A DNA stretch of 64,000 nt from Arachnia rubra (GTDB taxonomy: Bacteria > Actinomycetota > Actinomycetes > Propionibacteriales > Propionibacteriaceae), in NCBI RefSeq assembly GCF_019973735.1, contig NZ_AP024463.1:2356001-2420000 (forward strand), written 5' to 3'. Shown in pieces: positions 51,501 through 59,886 of the stretch. The notes beneath the pieces are model-generated. The model was not told the origin of the DNA. It worked only from the letters and a program-made list of their open reading frames with translations, and did not search any database. Numbering within the stretch: the stretch's first letter is position 1; every line of letters begins with the position of its first letter. The translations under genes were made by a program, and so were the position numbers.

Positions 51501-52210
51501 ACGGGCAGATCGGCATACCAGTCATAGAAGGACAGCATGCAGCCACCGATGAGGCTGTGGTAGCGGGCACCGGACGCGTGGGAGGCCATCGACATCGCGG
51601 GGATTGGCGAGAAGCCCGCGATGCGGTCGGGGCCCCACCGCTTGATGATGTAGGTGTGAGCGGCAGCCACCATCTCGACGGCCTCGTCCCAGTTCGCCCT
51701 AACGAAACCGCCCTTGCCGCGGGCCTTCTTATAGGCCCGGGACTTCTCCTCGTCCTGGACGATGGACGCCCAGGCCAGCACGGGGTCGCCGTAGCGGGCC
51801 TTCGCCTCGCGGTACATCTCCAGCAGGACACCCCGGATATAGGGGTACCGCACCCGGGTGGGTGAATAGGTGTACCAGGAGAACGACGCCCCCCGGGGAC
51901 AGCCACGAGGTTCATACTCGGGCTTGTCGGAGCCGACGGACGGATAGTCCGTCTGCTGCGCCTCCCAGGTGATGATCCCGTCCTTGACGTAGACCTTCCA
52001 GGAGCACGACCCGGTGCAGTTCACCCCGTGGGTGGAGCGAACCACCTTGTCATACGCCCAGCGATCCCGGTAGAAGGAGTCGCTGCGACCACCCTTCTTA
52101 TGGACGCTGCGCCCATCACGGGAGACCTCGCCGCGCGTGAAGAACCTGCCGGTGTCCACCAGCACATCCGTGAGCGGGCCGTCGATGCCCACCTCATACG
52201 TCTTGGTCAT
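48506..52210 (-). CDS. narG: Respiratory nitrate reductase alpha subunit (Mo-bisMGD)
   Basis: From MTKTYEVGIDGPLTDVLVDT (AAGGAG site; ATG overlapping the regulator stop) the protein is 1234 residues, the normal size for NarG. The N-terminal Fe-S site is His61, Cys65, Cys69 and Cys104 (HGVNCTGSC and RGCPRG), and SFYDWYADLPVASPQVYG holds the Asp that ligates Mo. It reduces nitrate to nitrite in the cytoplasm. Lack of a twin-arginine signal supports inside orientation with NarI. Confidence 0.97.
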   Translation of the reverse strand: MTKTYEVGIDGPLTDVLVDTGRFFTRGEVSRDGRSVHKKGGRSDSFYRDRWAYDKVVRSTHGVNCTGSCSWKVYVKDGIITWEAQQTDYPSVGSDKPEYEPRGCPRGASFSWYTYSPTRVRYPYIRGVLLEMYREAKARYGDPVLAWASIVQDEEKSRAYKKARGKGGFVRANWDEAVEMVAAAHTYIIKRWGPDRIAGFSPIPAMSMASHASGARYHSLIGGCMLSFYDWYADLPVASPQVYGDQTDVRESGDWWDAGYLIMWGSNIPLTRTPDAHWMTEARYRGQKVVVMSPDYAEATKFADEWVPVAPGTDAALGMAMGHVVLKEFFVDRRVPFFEDYNRTYNDSPFLVTLDEHAPGLYRPGKNLVAGDVGGELAEQSNAMFKPLVWDENTGQVASPNGTLGHRFGDADMGKWNLILGDIKPALSMMDTPGYESVEIELPCFANATEEPFGIRRGVPVRRVGDRLVTTVLDLMLAQYGVARPGLPGDWPKDYDDVEGIYTPAWQEAITNVPAAQVIRVAREFAKNAEDTGGRSMIIMGAGANHWYHADVIYRTMLMLIQLCGCEGRNGGGWAHYVGQEKARPITGWATMAFALDWCRPARQMIQTGYWYIHTDQYRYDTFDADTLSAKEFGNDMFDKKVTSDLYVQSAKMGWMPFFPQFEKSPLELADEAEAAGQEAPAYVVDQLKRGKLKFAVEDPDNPENFPRALTLWRSNLIGNTAKGDEYFLRHLLGTDHAVTAAEAEGEMRPKDMVWREEAPEGKLDLLLTLDFRMTGSTLVSDVLLPAATWYEKHDINTTDMHPFIHPFTPAINPPWQAKTDWETFQLIADKLSELAKDHLGVRKDVMATPLMHDSPDAMAMPHGIVKDWSKGEVEPIPAVTMPRLTVIERDYTAIGAKYGTVGPLLDKLGTAQKGLVTDVTSAIKYLAGKNGVRRGGPADGRPRLDNGVNASEAIMALAGTTNGHLATQGFKTLEKRVGVQLHDLAAEHEGKMITFQDIIAQPTPVITSPEWSGSESGGRRYAPFTINVERMKPWHTLTGRQHFYLDHDWIIALGEAMPTYRGPLNMTQLFGEAPLGEVNELGVSVRYLTPHFKWAIHSQYQDNWFMQTLSRGGQQIWISDKDAAKVDIKDNDWVELVNRNGVVSCRAIVSHRIPEGTIYMYHAQDRVIEVPLTEKNGRRGGIHNSMTRILIKPTHIAGGYAQIAFAFNYLGPTGNNRDEVTMIRKRSQDVKYF

Positions 52211-52914
52211 TTCTTCTCTCCTTGATTCCCGGTTGCCCGGCTGAGCCTCAGGCAGCAGGGTCCGCCCGAGAAGTCTGAGTTCAATTCGACACCTGTATCG
52301 GGTTCTCCGAGTACCCCCAGGGCTCCCCGGATCAGCCCTCGGTGAGCGCCACACACCGCCTCAGGCGATGAGAAGGCTGCTTGCCGCAGCGGACAGCTCC
52401 TGAGATCCACCGCCGCGCTCCACGGCCCGGTCTCTGTGACCTGTGGGTCATACCCCCATGCTCGCAGCAGGTCGATCACAACACTCACCTTCTCCTGCCA
52501 GCTTGCCCCAGAGATCGTGGGTATTCCCAGCAGAGCGGCATCGAGGGTGCGCATCGCCCATTCGCGCAGCACCTCCTCGGCCTTGGCCCGCTCGACGTCC
52601 AGCACCTGCGCCAGCACCTCAGCCAGCAGCTGGTAGTCATCCTGGAGCGCAATGGCCGGCACGGCCCTCGGCACGGGGAAATAACGGCGCCGGGGACGCC
52701 CGACCCCGGCCCGCTCGTCGCGCTGCAGAAGCTTTCCCTCGGCAACGAGCCGGTTGAGATGCACCCGGACGGTCGTGACATGCAGATGGAGGCTTTCCGC
52801 AACATCAGACGCGGTCAGTCCTTCGGGGTGGCGTATGAGCAGCTCGAGGGCGGGGTCTCCCACAGATGCGGAATTCTCAGCCCCCACCAGCTGCCTCATG
52901 ATCACCACCGTCAT
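52207..52914 (-). CDS. SufR-like HTH regulator with C-terminal Fe-S-type cysteines
   Basis: The 235-residue protein has a winged helix at 20-80 (ALELLIRHPEGLTASDVAES, LHLHVTTVRVHLNRLVAEGK) followed by a C-terminal ligand region: RSCPLRQAAFSSPEAVCGAH and, after about 30 residues, GGPCCLRL. The C-x12-C-x2-H then C spacing is like SufR-type regulators that bind an Fe-S cluster and sense redox, oxygen or NO. Its stop overlaps the narG start (ATGA), so it is the first gene of the nar operon and probably autoregulates it, and may act on the divergent narK promoter as well. Confidence 0.8.
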   Translation of the reverse strand: MTVVIMRQLVGAENSASVGDPALELLIRHPEGLTASDVAESLHLHVTTVRVHLNRLVAEGKLLQRDERAGVGRPRRRYFPVPRAVPAIALQDDYQLLAEVLAQVLDVERAKAEEVLREWAMRTLDAALLGIPTISGASWQEKVSVVIDLLRAWGYDPQVTETGPWSAAVDLRSCPLRQAAFSSPEAVCGAHRGLIRGALGVLGEPDTGVELNSDFSGGPCCLRLSRATGNQGEKK

Positions 52915-53095
52915 CCTCTCGAACCAGAATAAAAAGGAACAACCGACTCCACCCTCCGAAGGAATTTAGCAACGTTTTATTTACCTAAAATCCCCGCCAT
53001 CTGGCGTTTTCGGCCTTGTTTGTTGACTTGATACTACAGGCCCACATAAGCTCCTGCCAGCAATTTAGAGGGACCACCCCAGCGGAGGGAGCGCC

Positions 53096-54397
53096 GTGAG
53101 CGCCGACACAACCAGACATCGTGAGATCCCAGGCGCTGCGCGCGTCCTCACGATGTCCAGCATCTCGTTCACCCTGATGTTCGCCGTGTGGCTGATGTTC
53201 GGCATCCTCGGCAAATCCATCCAGGATGAATTCGGCCTGGATGCCGTCCAGCTGAGCTGGATCAGCGCCGTTGCCGTGCTCAACGGATCCATGTGGCGGC
53301 TGCCCTCCGGGATCCTCGCGGACCGGTTCGGCGGCAAGATCGTCATGACCGTGATGATGGCCGTTGGCGCGGTCGCCTCACTGGCTGTCTCGTTTGCCAG
53401 CAACTACCCGATGCTCCTGGTCCTGGCGTTCTGCGTCGGCATCGTCGGCAACTCCTTCTCAGCCGGGGTGGCCTGGAACTCGGCCTGGTTCTCCCCCGAA
53501 CGCAAGGGTTTCGCGCTCGGGGTCTTCGGCGCGGGCAACGTCGGCGCCTCCGTGACCAAGATCATCGGCCCCGGCATCATCACCGCCACGGCGGGCAGCA
53601 CCGTGCTCGGCTTTCTTCCTGGGGGCTGGCGCCTCATCCCCATCGTCTACGCGGTGCTGCTGACCGTGGTCGGGATCCTGCAGTGGTTCATCACTCCCCT
53701 GCCGGACCGTAAGCCCGGGGCGAGCGCCAAGATCTCCGAGATGCTGACGCCGCTGCGGGACATCCGGGTGTGGCGTTTCAGTCTCTACTACGTGATCGTC
53801 TTCGGCGCCTACGTGGCCTACTCGGCGATCTTGCCCACCTATTACCAGGACGTGTTCAAGACCGACCTGAAGATCGCGGCTCTGCTGACCACCACTTTCA
53901 TCTTCCCCGCTTCTTTGCTGCGGCCGCTGGGCGGCTGGGTCTCCGACCGGTGGGGCGCACGCAACGCCATGTACGCCACGTTCGTTCCCATCGGGGCCTT
54001 CTTCACCATCCTGTGTATCCCGAGCGGCGTCGACGACCAGGGCAATGCCTATGGCCTACCGCTGTGGCTGGTGGTGACGCTGATCTTCCTGATCGGCTGC
54101 ACCATGGGCATCGGCAAGGCCGGCGTCTACAAACACATCCCCACGTACTTCCCCCACCACGTCGGCTCCGTTGGCGGCCTGGTCGGGATGCTGGGCGGCC
54201 TGGGCGGCTTCTTCCTGCCCCCTATGTTCGCCTACATCCAGCAGTACACCGGACTGACTTCCACCCCCTTCGTGGTGCTGACCATCCTGACAGGCCTTAC
54301 GCTGATCTGGATGCATCTCGTGATCAGCCGTATGAAACGCGAGAAGCCTCACCAGGATCTCGTCGACGTTCCAGACGCGGATCCCAGGCCAAATTAG
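53096..54397 (+). CDS. narK: Nitrate/nitrite MFS transporter 1
   Basis: GTG start at 53096. The 433-residue protein has 12 helices; GNSFSAGVAWNSAWFSPERK and GFALGVFGAGNVGASVTKII are the first nitrate signature, and GKAGVYKHIPTYFPHHVGSV with GGLVGMLGGLGGFFLPPMF the second, as in NarK1-type carriers. It is divergent from the nar regulator with about 180 bp between them. The 181-bp gap has an AT-rich stretch but I could not find an FNR-like dyad. Followed by a second carrier 12 bp downstream. Confidence 0.92.
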   Translation: MSADTTRHREIPGAARVLTMSSISFTLMFAVWLMFGILGKSIQDEFGLDAVQLSWISAVAVLNGSMWRLPSGILADRFGGKIVMTVMMAVGAVASLAVSFASNYPMLLVLAFCVGIVGNSFSAGVAWNSAWFSPERKGFALGVFGAGNVGASVTKIIGPGIITATAGSTVLGFLPGGWRLIPIVYAVLLTVVGILQWFITPLPDRKPGASAKISEMLTPLRDIRVWRFSLYYVIVFGAYVAYSAILPTYYQDVFKTDLKIAALLTTTFIFPASLLRPLGGWVSDRWGARNAMYATFVPIGAFFTILCIPSGVDDQGNAYGLPLWLVVTLIFLIGCTMGIGKAGVYKHIPTYFPHHVGSVGGLVGMLGGLGGFFLPPMFAYIQQYTGLTSTPFVVLTILTGLTLIWMHLVISRMKREKPHQDLVDVPDADPRPN

Positions 54398-54409
54398 TAA
54401 GGAAGATCA

Positions 54410-55768
54410 ATGGGCACTCCACAAGAGAAACCGCGCTCCAAGGAATGGCTTGAGGATTGGGACCCCCAGGATGAGTCGAAGTGGGACTCAAAGATCGCCT
54501 GGACCACCCTGACCATCACGACGTTCTCACTGACCATGGCATTCGCGTCATGGTTCCTGCCGAGCGCTGTCATCCCGAAACTCACCTCGATCGGCTTCAC
54601 CTTCACCAAAGACGAGCTGTACTGGATGACCTCGATGGTGGGGCTGTCCGCAGGCATACTGCGACTGGTGTGGATGGTGCTTCCACCGATCCTGGGGACC
54701 CGCAAGCTAGTCACCGTCACATCCGTGCTGATGATCCTGCCGCTGGTCGGATGGGGATTCGCCGTCCAGAACCCCGAGACTCCCTACTGGCTGTTCATGG
54801 CACTCGCCTTTCTCGCCGGCATCGGCGGCGGTGCCTTCTCCGGCTACATGCCCTCCACCTCGTACTTCTTCCCGAAACGCCTGCAGGGAACAGCCCTTGG
54901 CCTCCAGGCGGGCATCGGGAACTTCGGTGTCTCGCTGGTCCAGCTGCTCACGCCATGGCTGATCGGCTTCTCCATGGTGTCCTGGCTGGGGGCAGCCCAG
55001 CACGGCCCCAAGGGTGATGTCTGGTACCAGAACGCCGCATTCGTGTGGGTGCCACTGCTGGTCGCCATCGCGGTCTGGGCCTGGCTGGCGCTCAAGTCGG
55101 TGCCAATCAAGGCGAACATCAGGCAGCAGTTCGACATCTTCAGCAACCCGGACACCTGGTGGATGACCTACCTCTACATCATGACGTTCGGCACGTTCTC
55201 GGGCCTGTCGGCCCTGTTCGGCCTGCTGATGACCAACCTCTACGGTTCAGGTGCTGGGCTGGAGAGCCTCGTCGCCCAGGGCTACGTTCTCAAGGACCCG
55301 GCTGCCTACGCCTTCCTCGGCCCGCTCGTCGGCGCCGGGGCGCGAGTGGCCTTCTCGCCTCTCACCGACAAGATGGGGGGCGCCATCTGGACGCTGATCT
55401 CCGGGATCGGACTGGCGATCTCCATTCCGGTGACGATCCTCTCGCTGACCCCCGACAGGAGCTCGGTGGCAGCGCTCGAGGGCAGCTTCAACCTATACCT
55501 GTGGGGCATGCTGGCGATCTTCCTGTTCTCCGGGATCGGGAACGCCTCGACGTTCAAGCAGATGCCCATGATCTTCGAGCCGCGGCAGGCCGGTGGCGTG
55601 ATCGGATGGACCGCCGCCATCGCGGCCTTCGGACCCTTCCTGTTCAGCGTCAGCGTCAGCATCATGGGGGCGGTCATCTTCTACTGGATCGGCATGGTCT
55701 TCGCTATCGGCGGCGTGATCATCACCTGGCAGCGCTATGCCCGCAAGGGAGCTCCAAAACCCAGCTGA
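54410..55768 (+). CDS. narK: Nitrate/nitrite MFS transporter 2
   Basis: The 452-residue carrier has 12 helices and nitrate-signature remains such as GIGGGAFSGYMPSTSYFFPK, RLQGTALGLQAGIGNFGVSL and GIGNASTFKQMPMIFEPRQA. It is clearly different from the first (for example a hydrophilic N-terminal EWLEDWDPQDESKWDSK of 25 residues), closer to NarK2-type. Twelve bp after narK1, so co-transcribed. Paired types usually import nitrate by proton symport and exchange nitrate for nitrite; which is which here is inferred. Confidence 0.9.
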   Translation: MGTPQEKPRSKEWLEDWDPQDESKWDSKIAWTTLTITTFSLTMAFASWFLPSAVIPKLTSIGFTFTKDELYWMTSMVGLSAGILRLVWMVLPPILGTRKLVTVTSVLMILPLVGWGFAVQNPETPYWLFMALAFLAGIGGGAFSGYMPSTSYFFPKRLQGTALGLQAGIGNFGVSLVQLLTPWLIGFSMVSWLGAAQHGPKGDVWYQNAAFVWVPLLVAIAVWAWLALKSVPIKANIRQQFDIFSNPDTWWMTYLYIMTFGTFSGLSALFGLLMTNLYGSGAGLESLVAQGYVLKDPAAYAFLGPLVGAGARVAFSPLTDKMGGAIWTLISGIGLAISIPVTILSLTPDRSSVAALEGSFNLYLWGMLAIFLFSGIGNASTFKQMPMIFEPRQAGGVIGWTAAIAAFGPFLFSVSVSIMGAVIFYWIGMVFAIGGVIITWQRYARKGAPKPS

Positions 55769-55840
55769 CCTGAACCCGGGTGGCCTGCGCGGCCCACCGC
55801 CGCGCAGGCTCGCACCCGGATAAGATAGGCTGCCACAGTT

Positions 55841-55913
55841 GGCCCCGTAGCTCAGGGGATAGAGCACCGCTCTCCTAAAGCGGGTGTCGTTGGTTCGAAT
55901 CCAACCGGGGTCG
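55841..55913 (+). tRNA. tRNA-Arg (anticodon CCT)
   Basis: A complete cloverleaf of 73 nt: acceptor GGCCCCG paired with CGGGGTC, D-arm GCTC/GAGC, anticodon stem CCGCT/AGCGG with loop CTCCTAA (anticodon CCT at the centre), T-arm GTTGG-TTCGAAT-CCAAC, and discriminator G. CCA is not encoded. It reads AGG codons. Followed after 12 bp by a strong terminator. The minus-strand frame over it is only an antisense shadow. Confidence 0.95.
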
Positions 55914-55925
55914 CAGCAAAAAGGG

Positions 55926-55960
55926 GCTCTGGCCAAACCTGGGTTTGGCCAGAGCTTTTT
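55926..55960 (+). terminator. Rho-independent terminator after tRNA-Arg
   Basis: GCTCTGGCCAAAC and its exact complement form a 13-bp stem around CTGG, followed by five T. It ends the tRNA transcript and may also terminate narK2 readthrough. Confidence 0.9.
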
Positions 55961-56010
55961 CCAGTGCCTGGGCCCGCCACCCCTAATCCCGCGGACGGCG
56001 ACTCAACGAG

Positions 56011-56613
56011 TCACTGCCCCGCGTCAGCTGACCCTGTCCTTCTGAGCAGCTGCTCGAAGGGGGTCACCTGTTCGAACTGATCGACGGGCCTCTGCCGTAC
56101 CGACCCTGACAGACAGGCACGCAACTCCTTGAGGGAGTCGCCGATCCGCTGCCGGAGTGCCTTCGCTCCCGGGCCGCCGAAGTCCTCCGTCGCGGCGAAG
56201 ACGCCCGTCCTGACGGTCTGCGCCCCGAGATAGGAGAACAGCGGGCGCAGCGCATAGTCGATCATCAGCGAATGCCGGACGGTGCCGCCGGTTGCCGCGA
56301 GCAGCACCGGCATCCCCCTCAGGGCTCCCGGCTCGAGGATGTCGAAGAAGCTCTTGAACAACCCTGAGAAAGACGCGGAGAAGGTGGGCGTGACCACCAC
56401 CAGGGCATCAGCCCCGGTGACGGCCGCGATTGCGTCGCCGAGTCTCTCGGCGACGACCCCTGTCAGCATCGCATCGACGATGGCATGGGCGTGGTCGCGC
56501 AGGGCTACGACCTCCGCTTGTTCCCCCGGCAAGGCCGCCGCGAACTGATCAGCCAGCAGTTTGGTGCTCGACGGGACGCGCAGTCCCGCGTGGACGATGA
56601 CGACCTTGCTCAC
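56011..56613 (-). CDS. NADPH-dependent FMN reductase (CE1759-type partner)
   Basis: The 200-residue flavodoxin-like protein has VVIVHAGLRVPSSTKLLADQ, the FMN phosphate loop, and VVVTPTFSASFSGLFKSFFD. It is the partner of the LLM flavoenzyme whose stop it overlaps (ATGA): it supplies reduced FMN. This pair is widespread in actinobacteria; its natural substrate is unknown. GALRGMPVLLAATGGTVRHS is another family stretch. Confidence 0.87.
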   Translation of the reverse strand: MSKVVIVHAGLRVPSSTKLLADQFAAALPGEQAEVVALRDHAHAIVDAMLTGVVAERLGDAIAAVTGADALVVVTPTFSASFSGLFKSFFDILEPGALRGMPVLLAATGGTVRHSLMIDYALRPLFSYLGAQTVRTGVFAATEDFGGPGAKALRQRIGDSLKELRACLSGSVRQRPVDQFEQVTPFEQLLRRTGSADAGQ

Positions 56614-57773
56614 AGCCGGCTCACCGCCCCGGCGTTGTCCTCCTCAGCCCGGGTACCGGTCCACCGGTCGACCGCCACCGCGCCCTCGTCGGGCTCGCTG
56701 GCGCCCTGGACGGCGCGGCGGGCGGCATGCGTGGGGGCCGCTGGGACGCCCGGGGCACGCAGCGCCTCGAATTCACGCCGCAGCACCGGCACCACCTCGG
56801 TGCCCAGCAGCTCCACCTGCTCCAGGACGGTCTTCAGCGGAAGACCGGCGTGGTCCATGAGGAACAGCTGGCGCTGGTAGTCGCCGATGTAGTCGCGGAA
56901 TCCCAGCGTGCGCTCGATGACCTGCTCAGGACTGCCGACGGTCAGCGGGGTCTGAGCCATGAAGTCCTCCAGCGACGGACCACCGCCATAGACGGGAGCA
57001 TTGTCGAAGTAGGGCCGGAACTCGTTGACGGCATCCTGCGAGTTGCGGCGCATGAACACCTGGCCGCCGATCCCGACGATGGCCTGCTCCGGTGTTCCGT
57101 GACCGTAGTGGGCGAACCGCCGCCGGTACAGCTCCACCATGCGCTTGGTGTGGCCAGGACCCCAGAAGATGTGGTTGCTGAAGAATCCGTCGCCGTAGTA
57201 GGCGGCCTGCTCGGCGATCTCGGGACTGCGGATGGAGCCATGCCAGACGAACGGGGCGACGCCGTCGAGGGGCCTCGGGGTGGCGGTGAAGGCGTGCAGC
57301 GGAGTGCGGAACCGGCCTTCCCAGGTCACCACGTCCTCATCCCAGAGCCGCCGGAGCAAGGCGTAGTTCTCGATGGCCAGGTCGATACCGTCACGGATGT
57401 CCTTGCCGAACCAGGGATAGACCGGGCCGGTGTTGCCGCGGCCGAGCATCAGATCCATCCGGCCGTCGGTGAGATGCTGCAGCATCCCATAGTCCTCAGC
57501 GATCCGCACCGGGTCGGTGGTGGTGATCAGGGTGGTGGACGTGGACAGGATGATGTTCTTGGTCTGCGCCCCGATCCAGGCGAGGGTCGTGGTGGGCGAG
57601 CTGGCGACGAACGGGGGGTTGTGGTGCTGCCCGACGGCGAACACATCGAGGCCCACCTCGTCGGCGAGCTTCGCGATCTCGACGGTGGCCTTGATGCGCT
57701 CGTGCTCGGTGGGAGTCCGCCCGGTGGTGGGGTCGGTGGTCACGTCACCGACAGTCATGATTCCGAACTGCAT
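56610..57773 (-). CDS. LLM-class flavin-dependent oxidoreductase (CE1758-type)
   Basis: The 387-residue luciferase-like protein begins MQFGIMTVGDVTTDPTTGRT and has EVGLDVFAVGQHHNPPFVAS, TLITTTDPVRIAEDYGMLQH and DLMLGRGNTGPVYPWFGKD, typical of bacterial luciferase-like monooxygenases. It uses FMNH2 from the downstream reductase. The extra C-terminal tail (about 360-387) is low-complexity. The substrate is unknown; the pair may serve oxidation of a small organic compound. Confidence 0.87.
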   Translation of the reverse strand: MQFGIMTVGDVTTDPTTGRTPTEHERIKATVEIAKLADEVGLDVFAVGQHHNPPFVASSPTTTLAWIGAQTKNIILSTSTTLITTTDPVRIAEDYGMLQHLTDGRMDLMLGRGNTGPVYPWFGKDIRDGIDLAIENYALLRRLWDEDVVTWEGRFRTPLHAFTATPRPLDGVAPFVWHGSIRSPEIAEQAAYYGDGFFSNHIFWGPGHTKRMVELYRRRFAHYGHGTPEQAIVGIGGQVFMRRNSQDAVNEFRPYFDNAPVYGGGPSLEDFMAQTPLTVGSPEQVIERTLGFRDYIGDYQRQLFLMDHAGLPLKTVLEQVELLGTEVVPVLRREFEALRAPGVPAAPTHAARRAVQGASEPDEGAVAVDRWTGTRAEEDNAGAVSRL

Positions 57774-57929
57774 GTCTCCTCCTCGGACGATTCCGTAACT
57801 GCGTAACTGATTGAAAAGTTAACCAGTTTCCCGGATGGTTTATTCCCTAACGAGGTTCACGATCTGCCGTGGCGGGAACCGAGATGCCAGCTATCCGGAT
57901 TGCCGGCCCAGCTGGCCAGGCCTCACCGC

Positions 57930-58769
57930 TCAGCTTAGGGATTCCAGACCCGTGGCGGTGTATGTCCGCGGCGCGGCGGGAAGCACCAGCGGGGTTCCCG
58001 TGACCGGATCTGGGGTCACCGAGACCTCAAGACCGAAAACCTGCTCCACCGTCTCGGCGGTCATCACCTTCTGCGGACTGCCCTGTGTCAGGATCTGGCC
58101 ATCGCGCATGGCGATGATCCAGCCGGCATAACGGCAGGCCTGGTTCAGGTCGTGCAGCACCGCGACCACCGTCGTGCCAAGCACCTGGTTGAGCTCCCGG
58201 CACAGCTCCAGGACCTCGACCTGATGGGCCAGGTCCAGGTAGGTGGTGGGCTCGTCGAGGAGCAGCACGCGGGTCTGCTGGGCCAAGGCCATGGCGATCC
58301 ACACCCGCTGCCGCTGGCCGCCGGATAGCTCGGACACGCGACGTTGGGCCAGCGCACTGACGTTGGTGCGTTCCATGGCGACGCTGACCTGCTCGTCGTC
58401 CTCGTCCGACCACTGGTGCAACACGCTCTGATATGGGTACCGGCCCCGGCTGACGAGTTCATGGACCGTGATGCCCTCGGGCGCGATCGACGACTGCGCC
58501 AGGAAACCGACCTCCCGGGCGAAGGCCTTGGGACGCATCCCCGCGATCTCCCGGCTGTCCAGCAGCACGCTCCCAGAGCGTGGTGGCAGCACCTTGCTCA
58601 GCGACCTGAGCAAGGTCGACTTGCCGCAGGCGTTGGGGCCGACGATGACACTGAAGGATCCCGTCTCGATGGCGACGTCAAGCCCTGCCACGACATCGCT
58701 GCCACCGGCATAACCGAGATGAAGGCCCCGGCCCTCCAGCACGAAGGGCCGGGTTTCGCTGCCGCTCAA
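57930..58769 (-). CDS. FecE/FepC-type siderophore ABC ATPase
   Basis: I take the TTG at 58769, which overlaps the binding-protein stop (TTGA), giving 279 residues; GTG codons nearby are alternatives, and the longer upstream frame is an artefact. Walker A is GPNACGKSTLLRS, with LSGGQRQRVWIAMALAQQT as signature and VLLLDEPTTYLDLAHQ as Walker B, the FepC pattern. Its permeases are encoded on the other strand at 59887-61997. Iron uptake. Confidence 0.9.
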   Translation of the reverse strand: MSGSETRPFVLEGRGLHLGYAGGSDVVAGLDVAIETGSFSVIVGPNACGKSTLLRSLSKVLPPRSGSVLLDSREIAGMRPKAFAREVGFLAQSSIAPEGITVHELVSRGRYPYQSVLHQWSDEDDEQVSVAMERTNVSALAQRRVSELSGGQRQRVWIAMALAQQTRVLLLDEPTTYLDLAHQVEVLELCRELNQVLGTTVVAVLHDLNQACRYAGWIIAMRDGQILTQGSPQKVMTAETVEQVFGLEVSVTPDPVTGTPLVLPAAPRTYTATGLESLS

Positions 58770-59863
58770 GCCGAGACGGCCTTGACGATCTGCTCCCGGA
58801 CGACACGCGCCGCGGTCGGCCCGGCGTTCAGGAAGAACGGATCGTCGTCGACCTTGACCGCATGCCCGGCGCCCACTGCCTTGAGCGATTCCCACAGCGC
58901 CTGTCCGGTGAGCTCCTCATCCTTGCCTCCCTGCACCGCGTAGAACAGCCAGTCTCCGTCGGCCTGGTCGAGGGTTTCAGAGGAGAGCTCATGTGAGACG
59001 CCATCGTTGAACTGCTGGGTGTCGGGACGCTTCAGCCCCATGTCGGCGACGACCGATCCCGCGAAGGACAACGGCCCGAAGACACGGAGCTTCTCCCCGT
59101 TCTTGCGCAGCAGCGACACCGTCCCGGCGGAGGTGAGCCCGGCGCCGGCCTGGGCGGCGTCCGAGGTGAGCCCGTCAAGCAGGGTCTGTGCTGCCTGCCG
59201 CTTGCCGAGGGCATCAGCGAGCAGGAGGAAGTCGATCTTCCAGAACTGGCCGGTGCCGCGCGTCACCACTGTCGGGGCGATCGCCGACAGATTCTTATAG
59301 AGGGTCTCGGCGTCGTCCTTGCCCGCGACGTTCGTGAGGATCAGATCAGGGTGAAGAGCGCCGATCGCCTCGATGTCCGGCTCGGTGCGGGAACCGACCG
59401 TCTTGATGGCCTCGATCGCCGAGGCCTGATCGGGGTAGGCGTCTTTCAGGTACTGGGGAACGGGGCCCTCCGCGCCGGACGCGGTGGTAGAGCCGGCCGG
59501 GCACATGCCGAGGGCCAGCATGGCGTCGGCCTGCCCCGTGGAGATGATGACCACCTTGGTGGGGGCCGCATCGATGGTCGTCTCCCCCTGGTAGTGGGTG
59601 ACGGTGCGCGGGAAGACACCGTCAGCCTGCCCGGAGCCGAGCGTCTGGTCGAGTTCGGTGGGAACGATGGTGCTCTTCGGCAGGCTCGGGGAAGAGCCTG
59701 CAGAAGCTGCCGGGCTGGACGCAGCAGTCGGCGAGGAGCCCTGCGAGCTGGAGTTGGAGGAACAGGCTGCAAGCACTGCCATGGCAGAGACCGCACCACC
59801 CGCCAGAAGAGCGCGGCGGGAGACGCCAGAAATATGGGGACGCTTGGCTCGAGAAGCACTCAT
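58766..59863 (-). CDS. Siderophore-binding lipoprotein
   Basis: The 365-residue product has a long N-terminal signal (SGVSRRALLAGGAVSAMAVL) with lipobox LAACS, then a Ser/Gln-rich linker and a class III binding domain (APTKVVIISTGQADAMLAL, GALHPDLILTNVAGKDDAET). Together with the divergent permeases and the ATPase it imports ferric siderophores. The ATG at 59863 lies 24 bp from the divergent permease start, with an iron box between. Confidence 0.9.
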   Translation of the reverse strand: MSASRAKRPHISGVSRRALLAGGAVSAMAVLAACSSNSSSQGSSPTAASSPAASAGSSPSLPKSTIVPTELDQTLGSGQADGVFPRTVTHYQGETTIDAAPTKVVIISTGQADAMLALGMCPAGSTTASGAEGPVPQYLKDAYPDQASAIEAIKTVGSRTEPDIEAIGALHPDLILTNVAGKDDAETLYKNLSAIAPTVVTRGTGQFWKIDFLLLADALGKRQAAQTLLDGLTSDAAQAGAGLTSAGTVSLLRKNGEKLRVFGPLSFAGSVVADMGLKRPDTQQFNDGVSHELSSETLDQADGDWLFYAVQGGKDEELTGQALWESLKAVGAGHAVKVDDDPFFLNAGPTAARVVREQIVKAVSA

Positions 59864-59881
59864 GGGGTAAGGCTAACCTTA
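59863..59881 (+). promoter_or_regulatory. DtxR/IdeR-type iron box
   Basis: The stretch matches the actinobacterial iron-box consensus TTAGGTTAGGCTAACCTAA at 15 of 19 positions, with the intact core AGGCTAACCT. It lies exactly between the divergent start codons of the binding protein and the first permease, so both would be repressed when iron is plentiful. Confidence 0.75.
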
Positions 59882-59886
59882 AGTTC

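Noticed and set aside
52915..53095. FNR/CRP-like dyads in the nar-narK intergenic region
   Set aside because: No TTGAT-N4-ATCAA or TGTGA-N6-TCACA arrangement could be found by eye.
55493..55936. Minus-strand frame containing PGWIRTNDTRFRRA
   Set aside because: It is the antisense translation of tRNA-Arg, a common false gene.
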